A stretch of 64,000 nt of DNA from Lactarius indigo (GCA_025766275.1 JAFKAC010000107.1:62001-126000); one strand, 5' to 3'; shown: positions 1-12,048, numbered from the stretch's first letter. Notes: generated by a model not told the origin, from the sequence alone. Translations and numbers: made by a program.

Positions 1-459
1 GAAGAAGGCGATGTGTGGGACGAAGACTCGGCGTATATCGAGATGCTCGCGAAAGAGGTGCGCCGTCTTACCCTCCCTTGCTAACAGAGAGCACAAAATC
101 GACCCTGGGCATAGGGCCAGCGCCTGCGTGAGGCGGCCGAGCGCAAAGAACACGATGTGGACGGCGCCGCATCGGACGTGTCTGACGAAGAGGAGATCGA
201 GGAGGAGCTTGGCTTTATCTCTCCGCTCGACACGGTGAACCCGTACGTGACATTCAAGCAGGCGCTCTCAAGTACGTGCCCCCCTTCCGCGCGCGTGTGT
301 GCAAGTTACTGATTACAGTTGGTAGCACTCGAGGTGAAAGATCGCGCGATGTACCAGGCGGCGACTACCTCGCTCAATGTAGAACAGCAGACGCTGCTCA
401 TGGAGATCATGCGGATGGCAGAGGAGGGGGCCACAGCCACAGCTGTGGGCGCACCATAG
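1..459 (+). CDS. C-terminal end of an importin-7/8-type karyopherin (SXM1/NMD5 group), 5' truncated by the window
   Basis: The window opens inside the gene. Three exons join in frame: 1-57, 115-271 and 326-459, ending in TAG. The introns are 57 and 54 nt with GT-AG ends, and the first has a CTAAC branch-like sequence. The peptide runs from VWDEDSAYIEMLAKE through an acidic stretch (SDEEEIEEELGFISPLDTVN) to YQAATTSLNVEQQTLLMEIM. An acidic linker followed by a short 'SPLDTVNPY' helix region is what I know from the extreme C-terminus of importin-7/8 and yeast Sxm1/Nmd5, which carry ribosomal proteins, tRNA-processing factors and other cargo into the nucleus. Only about 115 residues are visible, so the paralogue cannot be decided. 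The gene is convergent with creA, about 600 bp away. Confidence 0.72.
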
Positions 460-1064
460 ACTTTTTATGCTGTGCCGCGCGCCAGTTTCAGCAGCGCTTC
501 TTAGAAGTTTTCACTTTTTGCTTGTTTGTTTTTTTCCCACTTTTTTTTTCTTTCTTTCTGGCCCTATTCACATTTCGTGGAGAAGGGGGACGTCAAATCC
601 ATTACGATAGGGCGTTTTATATGCGTGTCCAGACAACGAGGAAGGGGAAGGAGGGGTAGGAAAAACCCCTTTTGGAATAAATTTACGCATCTATATCCAC
701 CACTATCGATCGCCATTACATCTGCCTTGGAAAGGGAAAAACATAGTAAAGAGAAGATCGTATAGATGTAACTGAGAGTAGAGAGAGGGTAACGATGACA
801 GATTGGAGTGGTGATGTCTAAAGGGGTACATATATAGCTATGCTCTATGGGTTGGGTGGGGTCAAGGAAAGGAAAGGAAAGGAAAGCGGAAGAAACTGAA
901 CGAAAGGAGCAAACAGTGTTCGAACCGAGTCGATTCTATGTGACCGACCAGTTTTTTAAGTGGGGGAGGTGTAACAGTAACTAAACGAACAGGTCGACAT
1001 GCTATTTGAAACGTGTGAACGACGTGAAACCGTGAAAAAGATAAAAAGAAGCGTTGCTGTGATG
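460..1064. other. Intergenic region between two convergent genes
   Basis: Holds the 3' untranslated regions of the importin gene (+) and creA (-). It contains T-rich runs near 530-560 and AG-rich sequence near 860-900. The short open frames overlapping it have no recognisable content. Confidence 0.6.
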
Positions 1065-3025
1065 TCATGGCGCCCGCGTAGCAGCCTCGATCTCGCTGAA
1101 TCCAGGCAAGGGCTACGCCGCCGATTCCCGGAGACTTGCCACCCCTCTCATCACCGAGCGCTGATGGGCTCGGGACACGCAGCGGCGCGAGCTTGATTGG
1201 CGGCGACCCCGCCCGTGACGTGGGTATACTTGCGCCCGCACTACCACCGGCGATGTGAACAAACGCAGGGGGCATTGATGCCGCAGCGTGGATCGGCGTC
1301 ATCTCGAACACGGCGCGCACCGAGTGGGCAAGGTGCGGTTGCGAGTGCGAGTGAGCATGGTACGATTGTGAATGGTGGATGGGGTACGAGTGTATCGGCG
1401 ACGGCGCCCTTGAATGTGGATGGCTGCTGGGCGAACTTCCATTGCTACTAGGCCCACTGGAGAGGACAGGTGTCGTGAGACCATGAGAGGAATGCAAATA
1501 GGGGTGCGCGTGGGACTGTGAGTGGGTCCCGTGTCCATGCAGAGGCAGAACCCGATGATAAGAAAAGGTAGTGTTGAAACGCAGGAGCACTGACAGGAAA
1601 CGTGAGATAAGTCTGTGAACAATGATGGAAGCGGTGTTGTATTCGTACCTATACGGCTCACAGTCGGCAGAACTTCTCCGCTTGCGACCTGTAGTGAACG
1701 AGCTCGGAGGGCTGTCCGGTACGCCTCCACCTCTCCGCCGATAAAAGTCATCTCCGGGTGACCCCGGTCGCGTAGCCGGCGGTGGTAACATTATTGGAGA
1801 AGGTGCACGTGATGGCTGTGCAGAATGAATGTTCAACGTTGAGAGACCACCAAGGAATGGACTTGTCGTTGGCGTCATGTATGGGCCAGGTGTGCGCACG
1901 GACACAGGCGGGGGCAAATCCTCATCGGTACTGCGCGGCGAGGGAGAATCATCATGTTGTGCTGCACTCCTCGGGTGTGCAAGCACATAGGGCTGGGAGT
2001 GAGAATGAGAATGAGTCGTCCAAACTACATGGGCACGTCGGCGCTGCTCGCCGTCTACTGTCGGTGGTGGCGCATCTTGTACCCACCCACCACTTGCACG
2101 GCGGCGTGGGCGCAACGCGCTGTCGTCATCGGTCTCGGGTTCGAAGTATTCGCGCGAAGCTGATGCACTTGAGAAGTAGGGTGTAGCAATGGGAGACGTT
2201 GCTGCGCTCTTGGAAAGGCGACCGAAAGTCTGAAGTATCTCAGCGTGCCGCGCTGCGTGTTCGACGCGACGGACCATTTCGCTGTGCTTAGCTTCGTATT
2301 CTGCGCGACGTAGAGCCTCCTGACGCTCAAGAGCATAGAGTTCGTCGGTCGCTATACTTGACAAGGTGGAGAACGCGGACGGTGTGTCGGCGAGTAACGA
2401 GGCAGATGGGGTGGAGCGCCTCGAGTGTATTGGACGAGCATATGACTCCTAATGAATGGGTCATTAAACATGAGAGAGTTGTAGAAGGCGACACTGTGGA
2501 CCGTGGACGTACTTCATCGTCACTGTTTGCTCGGCTCCGAGCCTTCTTTTTCACGACTCCTCGCCCGAGAGCAGAATCGTGATCATCCCAGACGTCTGTG
2601 GGGGAAGCGGACGGCTTGCTTTTTAGGCGAGAGGCGCTAGAGCCTGACGGGCGGTGATCGTTGCTGTGTATCCGCGCGTGACGAGTAAGTTCGTCTGAGC
2701 GGGAAAAGCGCTTTTCACATGTCGGGAATGAACAAACAAATGGCTTTTCGCCAGTGTGTGTGCGAATATGGCGAGTCTGAGATGGAAAAAAAAAATTGTG
2801 AGTGAAGAGAACAGAAATGTGATAGGGGGATGTTGATGATGACGACAATCTAAGTATGTAGCGCCCACGTCTTGGGGCGCCCCCAAAGAACAATGGGATA
2901 TGAATGAGAGTACGAACCTGATGTTCAAGTCTACTGAACGCCCGTCCGCAGAGGGGATAGGGACACTTGTAGGGACGAGGGATGGTCTTTTCCTGTGGGG
3001 GCATTATTGGGGTCATAGTATCCAT
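1065..3025 (-). CDS. creA: Carbon catabolite repressor CreA/Mig1-type C2H2 zinc-finger protein
   Basis: Nuclear repressor that in fungi binds GC-rich SYGGRG boxes and shuts off genes for alternative carbon sources when glucose is present. The ATG at 3025 opens [19 protein letters not shown]. Two C2H2 fingers follow: finger 1 with C21, C26, H39, H43 and finger 2 with C51, C56, H69, H73, joined by the HTGEKPF linker. Intron 1 (2777-2917) interrupts finger 1 after Gln36. Intron 2 (2449-2512) follows SDDE and leads into ESYARP and [19 protein letters not shown], a segment conserved in basidiomycete CreA as I recall it. The rest is Ser/Pro/His-rich with [12 protein letters not shown] and MTPIHAAA blocks. 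A 72-nt intron at 1590-1661 is likely. The expected tail [15 protein letters not shown] ends at a TGA at 1065-1067, but in a frame shifted at 1110-1112. Without the shift the frame runs on to 862. Confidence 0.9.
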
Positions 3026-3540
3026 GAAAGCTGTGGAGAGAGAGGGAGGGTGGGGTGGTGGGGAGGGTATGCAAGTGGTAAGTGGAAGAGAGAGGAATAA
3101 TAAGGTTATAAGCTGTGGGGAGGGCGGCTAAGTGGGATGGTGGTCGGAGGAATGCGAGGGTGAATCGGGAGGAGAGGGGCGGGAAAGAGGAGGTTGAAGA
3201 GATGCTGTAAGGGATATACGGAATTAGAGAGAGATAGACGACGTATGTCACGAATCTAGAAGTGGTCGAGCCGTCCGGTGTGAAGGTCCAGGGAGGGGAT
3301 ACCAAAGTCTAATCGAGAAAGAAGATTCGGGAAGTGAGGTGGGAAGGGAAGAAAAAAGAAAGGAAGAGAAGGGAGGGGCAGGAGGTAAAAGGGGGCCCCT
3401 CGAATCCTCGGAGCAAGAAAATATACCGTTCCGCTGTGAAGTGGGGGAAGGGGGAATAAAGAAAGGACAAGAAATGGGATAGATGGGGTCGAGGCAACCG
3501 CACGTACTGACTGCTGCCGCTGTCACAATAAATTCTAGGG
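3026..3540 (-). promoter_or_regulatory. Pyrimidine-rich leader/promoter of creA
   Basis: On the minus strand this stretch is strongly C/T-rich (long TCTCTCC and TTCCC runs), the usual look of a fungal promoter and 5' leader. No TATA box stands out. It abuts another pyrimidine-rich block on the plus strand (3640-4400), so composition changes strand near 3.55 kb. Confidence 0.4.
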
Positions 3541-6500
3541 TACTACCCGGCAGTAAAGCCTAGCTCACGACTACCTGCTGTGTCTGGTCCTGGTGAAAGG
3601 GTGACCAGTGTATATTTACGAGGCCGTCGTCGAAAAAAAAAGGTACGTCGACCGTTCCCCTTCCCTACGCCTCCGCCTCCGTCCTCGATCCCCTTCTTGC
3701 CTGTCACGCCACTCATGTCACACCCCGCCTTCGAATCACATGTACTTTTTCGTCCCACACAGGCACACATCTTGGCCCATCTTCCCAATCGGACCGAGGT
3801 CCGCCTTTCTCATCTTCAACACCACCAGGGAATTTTCTTGACAATCTGATCTTTATCCTGCCCTCTCGTCTATCCATCTCTCATGGTAACCATCCTTATC
3901 CGACCACACACACACACACGTACACGCATCATCACTCACACGTGCTACCAGCCCACTCCCACTTTTATTCCCGCCATCATTTTTACACCCATGCATACAT
4001 ACTCGTTCTGATCCACCATCGTCTCACGCACGGTAAACAACCACGCCACCCCTTTCGCGTCATTCCGATCTCCATTCCGATTTGGTTACTTCCCCACATA
4101 CCCCCGCGTCCCCTCCCGCGGCTATCCCCATCCATTGAATCATCGGTCATATCGTCCCCTGTGTCTGCGTTCCATCCAGGCCTCGGCCCCGGTCTTCGTC
4201 TTTTATCGTGACTCGAATGGTCCTCATCCTGTCTGTCTCCATTTTTCTTTCCTTTTTCGTTTTGCTGGACCCTTCATCCCGCGGAGCGACTATTCATATC
4301 CCCTCTAGACCGTGCCCGTTCACCTAGCCCAGTAAATCCCCTTGGTCCTTCTTCGCCTTGCCTGGGTTCGATCCCTCCCCTCCCTCCCCAACTCTGTCTT
4401 GGCAGAAGAGCGGAGAATCTACGTGGCGAGCATACACAGAGCACTCTTCGTGAGCGTCCTCCACCATATTGGAACCGGAGCTGCTCACGAAATGAAGCAT
4501 GCCGGGCATCGGGGATGTCGTTCGAGCACCCGTCTTGCTGAATATGGAGCCACATAGACATCTCCGCCGGTTCTTGCGTTGTGGCTTCGGTGACTCTTCC
4601 ACGAGGTTGTGTATTGGTGTGGGCGTGGTCACGGCGTGCTATCAAATTGCCATCCGTACCCGCATGCACGATGCACTTCCGAGGCTCGTCGCGTAAAATT
4701 GTATCCCGCGGCGTGCGCACTTGAAGTATGGGTATGACATCGTCCGAGTCCTAAATTAGATATATGACCATCTTGCGCCTTGCCCTATGTGTAGTCCTCG
4801 CCTATCGTCGTGCATACTTGGTTCAGAACTTGGGCAGGCGTATCGATGCGCAAGTAACGACGCACACGTACACCTTTCTTCCGTTTTACGTCTCTACGTA
4901 TTGCCGTCGTCATAATGCAATGCCGATGCCGTGTTCGTAACTTATGCATGTCACGGCAGATTGTGTGTACAGGTGATGCCGCGCCTCGCCTCGCCGCGAG
5001 TCGCCCCGTGCCCTGCCCTTGATCAACGCACAAACTCGACTGTAAACATATACAAGCAAAGCCAAGCCCGTGATCCCCTTTGGTGCACAAAATGACGCAA
5101 TGTGTTGCGTTGTCTTTCACTCTGTGGTTGCCAATAGTTGATGGCTCCCCGCTGGTTCATCAACGCCGGTGCTTTCGATGTTTCTTCAATGTGGAGTATA
5201 CATCGGCCGAGCGACACCCGACGCACGTCCGTACCAAAAATAGTCTTCTTTTTTCAGAATTGCCAAGGGGACCAAAGAACAAAAACAATCGCCTAGTTTA
5301 TACACCCCCCCGACGTCCTCACTAATGCCTAACTCGACCTGCCAGAAGGAGATCCACCCCGAAGCATGTACGGCAAAATACGAGCATGGAAACTTGCGCC
5401 TCCGGCTCTGCTAAGTCTGAGTCTCGAATAAATATTGTGGCGTTCGCTAAGCGCTTCGCGGCATCGGCGTTGAGCTCGGTCAAATGGGTACAAGTCAAGT
5501 AAGGTCGTGTATGACATAAAAGAAGCCAGATACCGAAAAAAAAAACTGTAAGGTCGTGTACTACGGTCGGTTCAGCCGCCTGGTGGCAGTGCATTGTGTG
5601 CGTGTGATCCGCGGGGAAGTGATGTTCTCCTCCCCCCACCCACTACTTTCTGGCGGGAAAGTACTATGCTCAGTAAGAGAGTGCTCTCTCTATGTTTTTT
5701 ATTTTATTTTAAAAAAACCGTTGCGGGTTGCGCCCAAAGCCTGACAAAGTGTGGATGCGCTTTCGCACGTACTTTTCGCACGCACAGTATATTGATACCG
5801 CACCGAGGAGCCAAACCCTCCACAGGCACGGGTGTTCCCGGCGTGGCAATCCGGAGCGGCAACATTATTGCTTCTGATCTAGAAACCTGCACGATTCGGG
5901 CGTATCTTGCCTTCTCCTTGCGCCCATGCCCTACCCAGGCTTCGTCTATGACATTAGCAGAACGCTCCTCAACCACATGAGAAACCCCGCTCGACCCACA
6001 CGGAAGTCACCGTACACTCGCGCCGAGATGAAAACACGAGGCGCGATTAATGGAGAGAAGCGGAATACGATAGAATAGTAGCGAAGGCGCGCGCAGCAGT
6101 ATTCTGTAGAGCCATGCTCCGAGCGCTCCGAGTCCTCGTATATTAAAAAAAAAGGCGCATAGGAAAACTGATGGGAGATCGCGCGATAGTCCGGGGTATC
6201 GTACATAGGATCAAGATTATTCCTGGGATCATTATTAGCCGCTTGAGCAAGCAAGGCAAGCATTGAAAACGATAAACATGAAAGAAGCAGCGAAACGTGA
6301 CGTGTACAAATCTATGAACATCAATGAGTTGATTCATTTTCGGGGACACCCTGGATTTTTGTTAGGGCTCGCCAGCCCAAACTCACCCACCCCCATTTTT
6401 TTTCTTCGTCCCCAAGACCGAAATAGAGGAACGGCGGGCTTACCTCGAAACATTGCGTCGTCCACGCTTGTCCCACCCTGAACCGGGGTCTTGCCAGTAC

Positions 6501-8664
6501 GACGCCGCGGCGGTTTTCTCATAAATCCGCACATGCGAGTAGTCATGATACGCGGATTTCGCGTTTACGTGACTCCGGGGAGACCGCCCCCACTATCTAG
6601 ATAACTTAGGCCTGTGCCCTTTCCGACTTGCGTGCGTCGCGTGGGTATTTGAGCTTGGTGGCGCACGTTTGCCGCTTGATTCGCAAGACCAACCCACACA
6701 TGCCGCCCACTGATACACCCCCCTTACTTCCCCACATACTTGGTTATCGCGCGCCCGCGCCCGCTTTTGCGGCTTACGTTGCGCTCATACTCCGCGCACA
6801 CGTCTGATGGAGTTTATTTCGAGTGTTGTCGGACTGTGGTCGGGGTGTGGGTTGGCGCCAATCGGCGGACGGCCCGCCCTTTCTTAGCTTGCCGGCATGT
6901 TCAACAGAGGAACCGTTTTGGTTGTGGCATGCACATCACTCTTGCGACCTTCTTGTTATTCATTTTCGGGTGTGACTCACTCTTTTTCTCTGCCAAGTCG
7001 AACTGCCTGTCTTTTTGCCCGGTCCTGTAGGAGGACGCAACTACATGAATCCAACCAACTTCTCGTACGCGGACAGAGAGTCAGGAGGGACTGTCGTTGT
7101 AGTCTGGGGAAAATAGCAAGCAGGTCTCGATTTCACATGCTTTCGTTTGTTCTGGTGAGCTGCCACGTTCGGACAGGCGGACCGAGGGCGTCGTCTTCCA
7201 ACTGATTGCGTCTCAGTCCCGTGCGTTCCTACTGCTTTACTCATCTCAACATCCGGTATCAGGTCCCGAATGCTGGCTGCGTCTACTACTGAAGAATATG
7301 AGAACAGCCTCGGTCAACGATGCGCGCGTCAGATGGCGGTTTTTAGGTGGCCCAGTGAGACATCGGCCAGCGGTCCGACTCATTGTTCTACTCTTGCATG
7401 AGACACCAGGATCCAGGATTACTTCTCATCACGGAAAAGAGAAAAGCGCAGACACGAATCCACCTCGTGGCTCTCGTACACACGCCCGCCATCGGTATGA
7501 ACACCGTGCCCGGCACAGCGGCGCGAGTTGTCGCGCCTCGTCCTTCAATGTCCTATCATCGGGGCTGACAGGAATTTGCATTGCGGGTACTTTGGTCATT
7601 CCAAAGCCATATGAGTCGAAAATAGGACGATCCCCTTCCTCTGGAATAACGGACAAGTTCTGATATTCGACGACACGCTGCGTAAGCTCGCTCGCCACCA
7701 TCGAAACTTCGCCAGGAAGTGTCTCGTGTGGTCTTCTGAATCACCTGACTATCGCCGGAGGTGGTAGTTCCGATGTTGGTTCCCTATGCAAGCCTCAGAC
7801 ATGCGCCCCAAGCACCGCAGCGTATCACGGGTCATTCTGTAATCAGAAGACCCTCTGCGCAGGGTATCCCGATCCTAATGGTCGCACGTACTGGATCACG
7901 ATGAACACCGACACCGAAGTGGCGCGTCTCGTAAATTCAATGGAGAGAAGAGAAGCAGTGCTTGGGCGGCCTGTCGGTCGGCCCTAAGTAGGATGATGGA
8001 GCTTGTCGTGGATAGCGGATAGCGCAACGAGCTGCCTCGGTCATCTCATCTTGTGCGCCAGACGCAAGCCGAATGATCGTGGCGTGTGTGTTCAAGTTTG
8101 TTGGGTACGGTTATCTTTTCCCGGAACAAGAGTATCTTATGCTCCACTGTTCCTAGCTCCCGCATGTACGCCGCAGGCAATGAACCATTGCCAGACGCTG
8201 GGCGCGTTGCGTATCCGTCTCGGGTCGGATAGGCCCTCCCTGCGCGAAGCGTGAACCAGAAAACCAAGAATCTAGGACCGTGCGTCGTTAGGTATTGGCG
8301 ACCAGCAGCGAAGGTATGGGATCCCCATCCGTCAAAAGCGAAAATATGGCGCCGCGTAGTTATCGATCGTTGGGGATCAACAGTACGATCGCTGAGGAAG
8401 CATCTGCATTGCGCCCACACCCCATACCGGCAGAGACAGCGCACGGGCGGTATGGAGGAGTCTCCGCACCGCGGACATTAAAGTATTTCTTTTTGCACAC
8501 ACGCAAGGTTACGATATGAGAGAGACCGCTTCTGGCCCTTCCGGCAGCTGTATTTAGTTGAACTGGCTGCCCCGCCGGGGACGGGACCCACCTGGAACCC
8601 ATCACCTAATCATGCGCCGTAAGGTGTGAGCTTCGTAACAAACACTGACTCGTGGCGTGCCTAC
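3541..8664. other. Gene-poor stretch with no supported gene
   Basis: About 5 kb without a recognisable coding region on either strand. 3640-4400 is C/T-rich on the plus strand, like an orphan promoter or leader, but no convincing gene follows it. Open frames are all short and none shows a known domain. Two look somewhat protein-like but lack a start or family match: plus strand about 7750-7985 and minus strand about 7560-7730. No repeat structure or transposon motif was seen. It may be decayed sequence next to the pheromone-like gene. Confidence 0.5.
3904..3920. repeat. CA dinucleotide microsatellite
   Basis: A short run of CA repeats (about eight units) inside C/T-rich intergenic DNA. Confidence 0.8.
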
Positions 8665-9221
8665 CTACAACGCGAACAACTCCAACTCCCCCAGGGTGTA
8701 GGTACCAAGTGGAGAAGACGAGGGTACGGTGGCATTGATGGATATACGGCAAAACCATGGGTGCGGTTTCTACTGTACGTCTAATTGAACTCCATGACAG
8801 GCACGGAAGTACATCCAGTCCGATATGCGGTGATGCGCCCCAAATTCACCTTACCTGTCCACGTAAATTGATATTGTGCATGCGCCAGTGAGGTCGCACC
8901 TCCGAAGGTAGCAGGGGTGGTGGGAGAGGTTACCGAGTCAACGGTATAGTAGAAGGGAAGACCGACGGGGATAGTGGTTACGAGCTACGCGTCCGCGCTG
9001 GGGCGCGAACCAAGGCGGAGGGCGCACGGTGGGAAAGTTCCTCGTCCATTTGAGTGAGTCAAGGGTTGGGCGAGCTCGCAATTGACGCGCGCGAAAGGTC
9101 GCATGGCCCGCGCAAACAGGGCCAACGAGATATCTCCGGGCTCGCAATATGTGGCGGTGGATAGGAGCAGAGAATAGGGCGCTGTATGAGACGACTTTGC
9201 ACACTCTTCACATTGCACTTG
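8665..9221 (-). pseudogene. Unidentified, apparently decayed Cys-containing reading frame
   Basis: On the minus strand one frame stays open from about 9221 to 8855 (122 codons) except for a single TAG at 8985-8987. The first part has spaced cysteines (VQCEECAKSSHTAPYS, TATYCEPGDISLALFARA, VNCELAQP, FPPCALRLG). The second part (TTIPVGLPFYYTVDSVTSP, SLAHAQYQFTWTG) ends at a good GTAAGG donor at 8854. Further on, another stretch reads SINATVPSSSPLGTYTLGEL and stops at 8665-8667, but not in a frame the splice would give. Composition looks like a secreted protein rather than random DNA. I do not recognise the family. The in-frame stop and frame mismatch suggest a relic; a chance open frame is the alternative. 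Confidence 0.3.
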
Positions 9222-11892
9222 ACTTCTATGTTCTCAAATCCCGAGAGCAAGTTGCCGTACTTGGCCACGGATCCGGATAAATTGATAACGGAAGGCCTTG
9301 GGAGAGACAACCTCTATACGACGATCGAGTAAAGCCCGTCCTTGCTATCTATTTCACGTGTCCGCGTGATATTTGCGTGTCGCGTGGATTGATACGTGTC
9401 ATAGTGCCATATAGTACTTGGCGTAAACAAGGATCAGGTGTCAACTTGGCCCATGTAGGAGGAGGATGGACGCCACTGCGCGCAGCGTCCCCGGGTCCCG
9501 TACAGTGGTGATCATGTCACCGATCAGCAGATGGGCCCCGTGTCTGATCCTATCAGCGTACGTTGGAGGCTGTTTGTGCGTGGACCCTACAAGGACAGAT
9601 CACCCTCACGGGCATGGTGGCATTAGGGGTATCAATGCTGAAAGCCCCAAAGTATCGCAGTTAATGCAAGAGTAAGAGTGGTACGACGGTAAAGACCCGA
9701 GAGCTGTTACCACACGAACGGGTGCATACGCTGGTCCAACGCCCAGCTTCAGCTTTGTTATGGTAGTCAAGACGCCGTATGGTGCCAGAAACCCACAAAC
9801 GGAGAGAAGTTTGCGGTGCACTCCCAGCACGTGCAATTTGTATCTTAGTAGAGCAATGGAAGGAAGAGATTGCGCATGTCGCGGATGGTCTGGATATTGG
9901 TCTAGATGGTACAAAGGGAACGGGGAAAACACAGACAGGAGTAAGCGGAACATGATCCGGCTCGGATCTTACCTGGAGTTGGGAGCTGGTTTGTTTGTTC
10001 TGTTACACGCAGAGGTCCTATTCACGCTGTTCACAACAAAACCAATTGTCTGTCCCGTCGTCAATCTCTACGTATACCTGACTTGCGCGCCAGCTGTAGA
10101 CCCACATGACAGCAGTCTCGTGGATGTAGCACCAGCTCAATGGAATGGAAGCGTAAAACGTTGAGTAAGCTTCACTAGAGAGCATGTGCCCTACCAATAC
10201 AATAACGGCACCATCTCCATTGTCCTTTTATCTTGTGTCTCTGCAGCTGGAATCCATGTGACGATTTAGCGTTCCAGCGTAGAAGAATAGCACGGAAAAG
10301 GGGCTCCGAACGGGGCTTAGTTGGGGCGGGAAGGAGGGGAGAAAGTGGGGATCTACTTACATTTCGGTCAAAAGGTCACTGCGCTAATAACCTTTTTGGA
10401 CAAGCCAGCAAGTATGTTGGATAGCGCGATCGACGTTGCCAAGGCGAATATGCGTTGACCGCTGCAAGAACACCCGTAGCTTCTTAGCCGGTGCTGAAAC
10501 CAGAGAGGACCGAGCTCAAAAATCGAATTTATGCCCAAGCAGAAGTTTCAGTGTTTGCAAGAGTAATATCTCCTTGTGACTGCTCGGGTTTGTGTAGCTC
10601 TGGCGAGGCGTACGAGATGACGGATCGCACGGGGATCTCGGGGATCGAAGAACGGTTGGCCTGGGTGATCTACTGGAAGTTGGTCGGCCTTGCTCGTCGC
10701 CAGGATAGGAAAAGCGCCATCATGCTTACAGGACTTTGCTACCGAGTACGCAAGGAATGCGAGGACTGTATCCATCATGCCAGCTTCTTTCGGTCGGTCG
10801 GTCGGTCGGTCGGTCCAGCCCAACCTCCTCATCATAAGTTTGAAAGTGGAGGGGGAGTAGCGAGCTTTCGCCCCGGCATGCTACCTGGGATGGCAGGGTC
10901 GACGGATAATGAACGACATATGGCGTCGTGGTTTCGTAAGGATCCAGGACACCGTTTTTCCAGCCGATTAACGAGGTACAGAATAGCAGCAGGAGCACGA
11001 CACTTCTGTGTTAGAGATCTGACGCCCATATAAAGTACCCCAGGCTTGAGCTCATTCATCTATGCCTAAATGAAACGAGCAAGTTATATCCACCGTGGGT
11101 TAATGCTTGAGTAACGAAGATAACACACCCTGCATGTAAATTCGCGTGTTCGAGATATTGCTTGATCGAAGACTTCGACCTCAAGTAAAAACTTCCAACC
11201 CTGACTTCTCGCAAAGTGGATCTCCTGAGGTGGGATGAGTTGCTGCTATAAAGCGTACTAGGTGAGTGCGAAGGGTAGCACCAGGGAGCCCAGCCGTCTT
11301 TGCCGCCTCAAAAAACCTGAAGAAGTAAACGAATAGATTGTCAACTCGCGTCGTCCTCGGTGGTGCTTAAGGACGACTTCCTCCGGGATGTCGAGAGACA
11401 AAAATTCAGGTCATTCAGCATGACACATCGCATAAATTAGCGACGTAACACTCGGAGCTAGAAAGGGCGCGGGGTGAGATAGATGACTAGGTTTCACAGT
11501 CACTCCTGACGGACACCTGGTAATCATCCATGGTACAGTTGCCCGGTGAAAAAAGCAAATAGTCGGGTACTCCCAAGCAACGTAGATCACGCGCAGTTCT
11601 CTATTCTTTCTTTTCATCCTCACTTGGGGCACTATTTAGACAAGTTGATAAGGTTTCCAGCGGAGAACCGGTAGATAGAATGGTAACCCTAGCGTTGCGA
11701 GAAGAATAGAGCGAATACGTGGTGGGGATTCCATTATTCCATGCCAGCAGCGGCAGCGGCTCGTACAATTGGGGCGAAGTAAGCCATGTGGATCGCCGAC
11801 GCGTTGAACAATGAGTGCGAGAAACTGGATGAGTCAGCTACAGAATCTTGTCGACAATACAGAAATCAACAATAGCATGTTGCCACGCAATA
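9222..11892. other. Gene-poor stretch, no supported gene
   Basis: Continues the non-coding island. The longest open frame (plus, about 10491-11033, 180 codons) has no recognisable motif. The minus strand of 10.7-11.0 kb has a short hydrophobic leader-like peptide (MLLLLFCTSLIG), but it cannot be extended into a gene. No receptor-like seven-helix frame was recognised beside the pheromone gene. Confidence 0.5.
10791..10814. repeat. Tetranucleotide microsatellite (CGGT)6
   Basis: Six perfect head-to-tail copies of CGGT in the gene-poor island. Confidence 0.9.
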
Positions 11893-12048
11893 CAACCAAT
11901 TGTGAAAACTCCAAGCACAACGTTCAATGGTCAATGACATCCCTTTTGTCCTCGCCCGGGCGGCATCACTCGTCGTTTCCCTATAAATGAACACCCTCAC
12001 TCAGACTCAAACTCCACAAACGCTTCACCCCAGTCTCAATACCATATC
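11893..12048 (+). promoter_or_regulatory. Promoter of the pheromone precursor-like gene: CCAAT, PRE-like and TATA elements
   Basis: A CCAAT motif lies at 11893-11899. At 11940-11949 the reverse strand reads ACAAAAGGGA, one A longer than the pheromone response element ACAAAGGGA described in Ustilago. A TATAAA box is at 11982-11987, 62 bp before a C/A-rich leader ends at the ATG at 12049. Spacing and order fit a strongly transcribed short fungal gene. The response-element reading is an inference from similarity only. Confidence 0.5.

Noticed and set aside
862..1064. creA continuing in its main frame to 862
   Set aside because: The sequence after about 1110 becomes low-complexity and intron-like, while the shifted frame gives a conserved-looking tail and stop. 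Kept as an alternative only.
3904..3920. CA repeat considered as a CRISPR-like or regulatory array
   Set aside because: It is a plain dinucleotide microsatellite.
4300..4400. Possible tRNA gene (B-box-like GGTTCGATCCC near 4366, A-box-like TAGCCCAGT upstream)
   Set aside because: The T stem does not pair and no acceptor stem or anticodon arm can be drawn.
9606..9953. Hydrophobic minus-strand ORF considered as a piece of a STE3 pheromone receptor
   Set aside because: Too few helices and none of the conserved receptor motifs. It cannot be extended by splicing.
10491..11033. 180-codon plus-strand ORF in the gene-poor island
   Set aside because: No domain, no promoter sign, contains the CGGT microsatellite, and competing frames are equally open.
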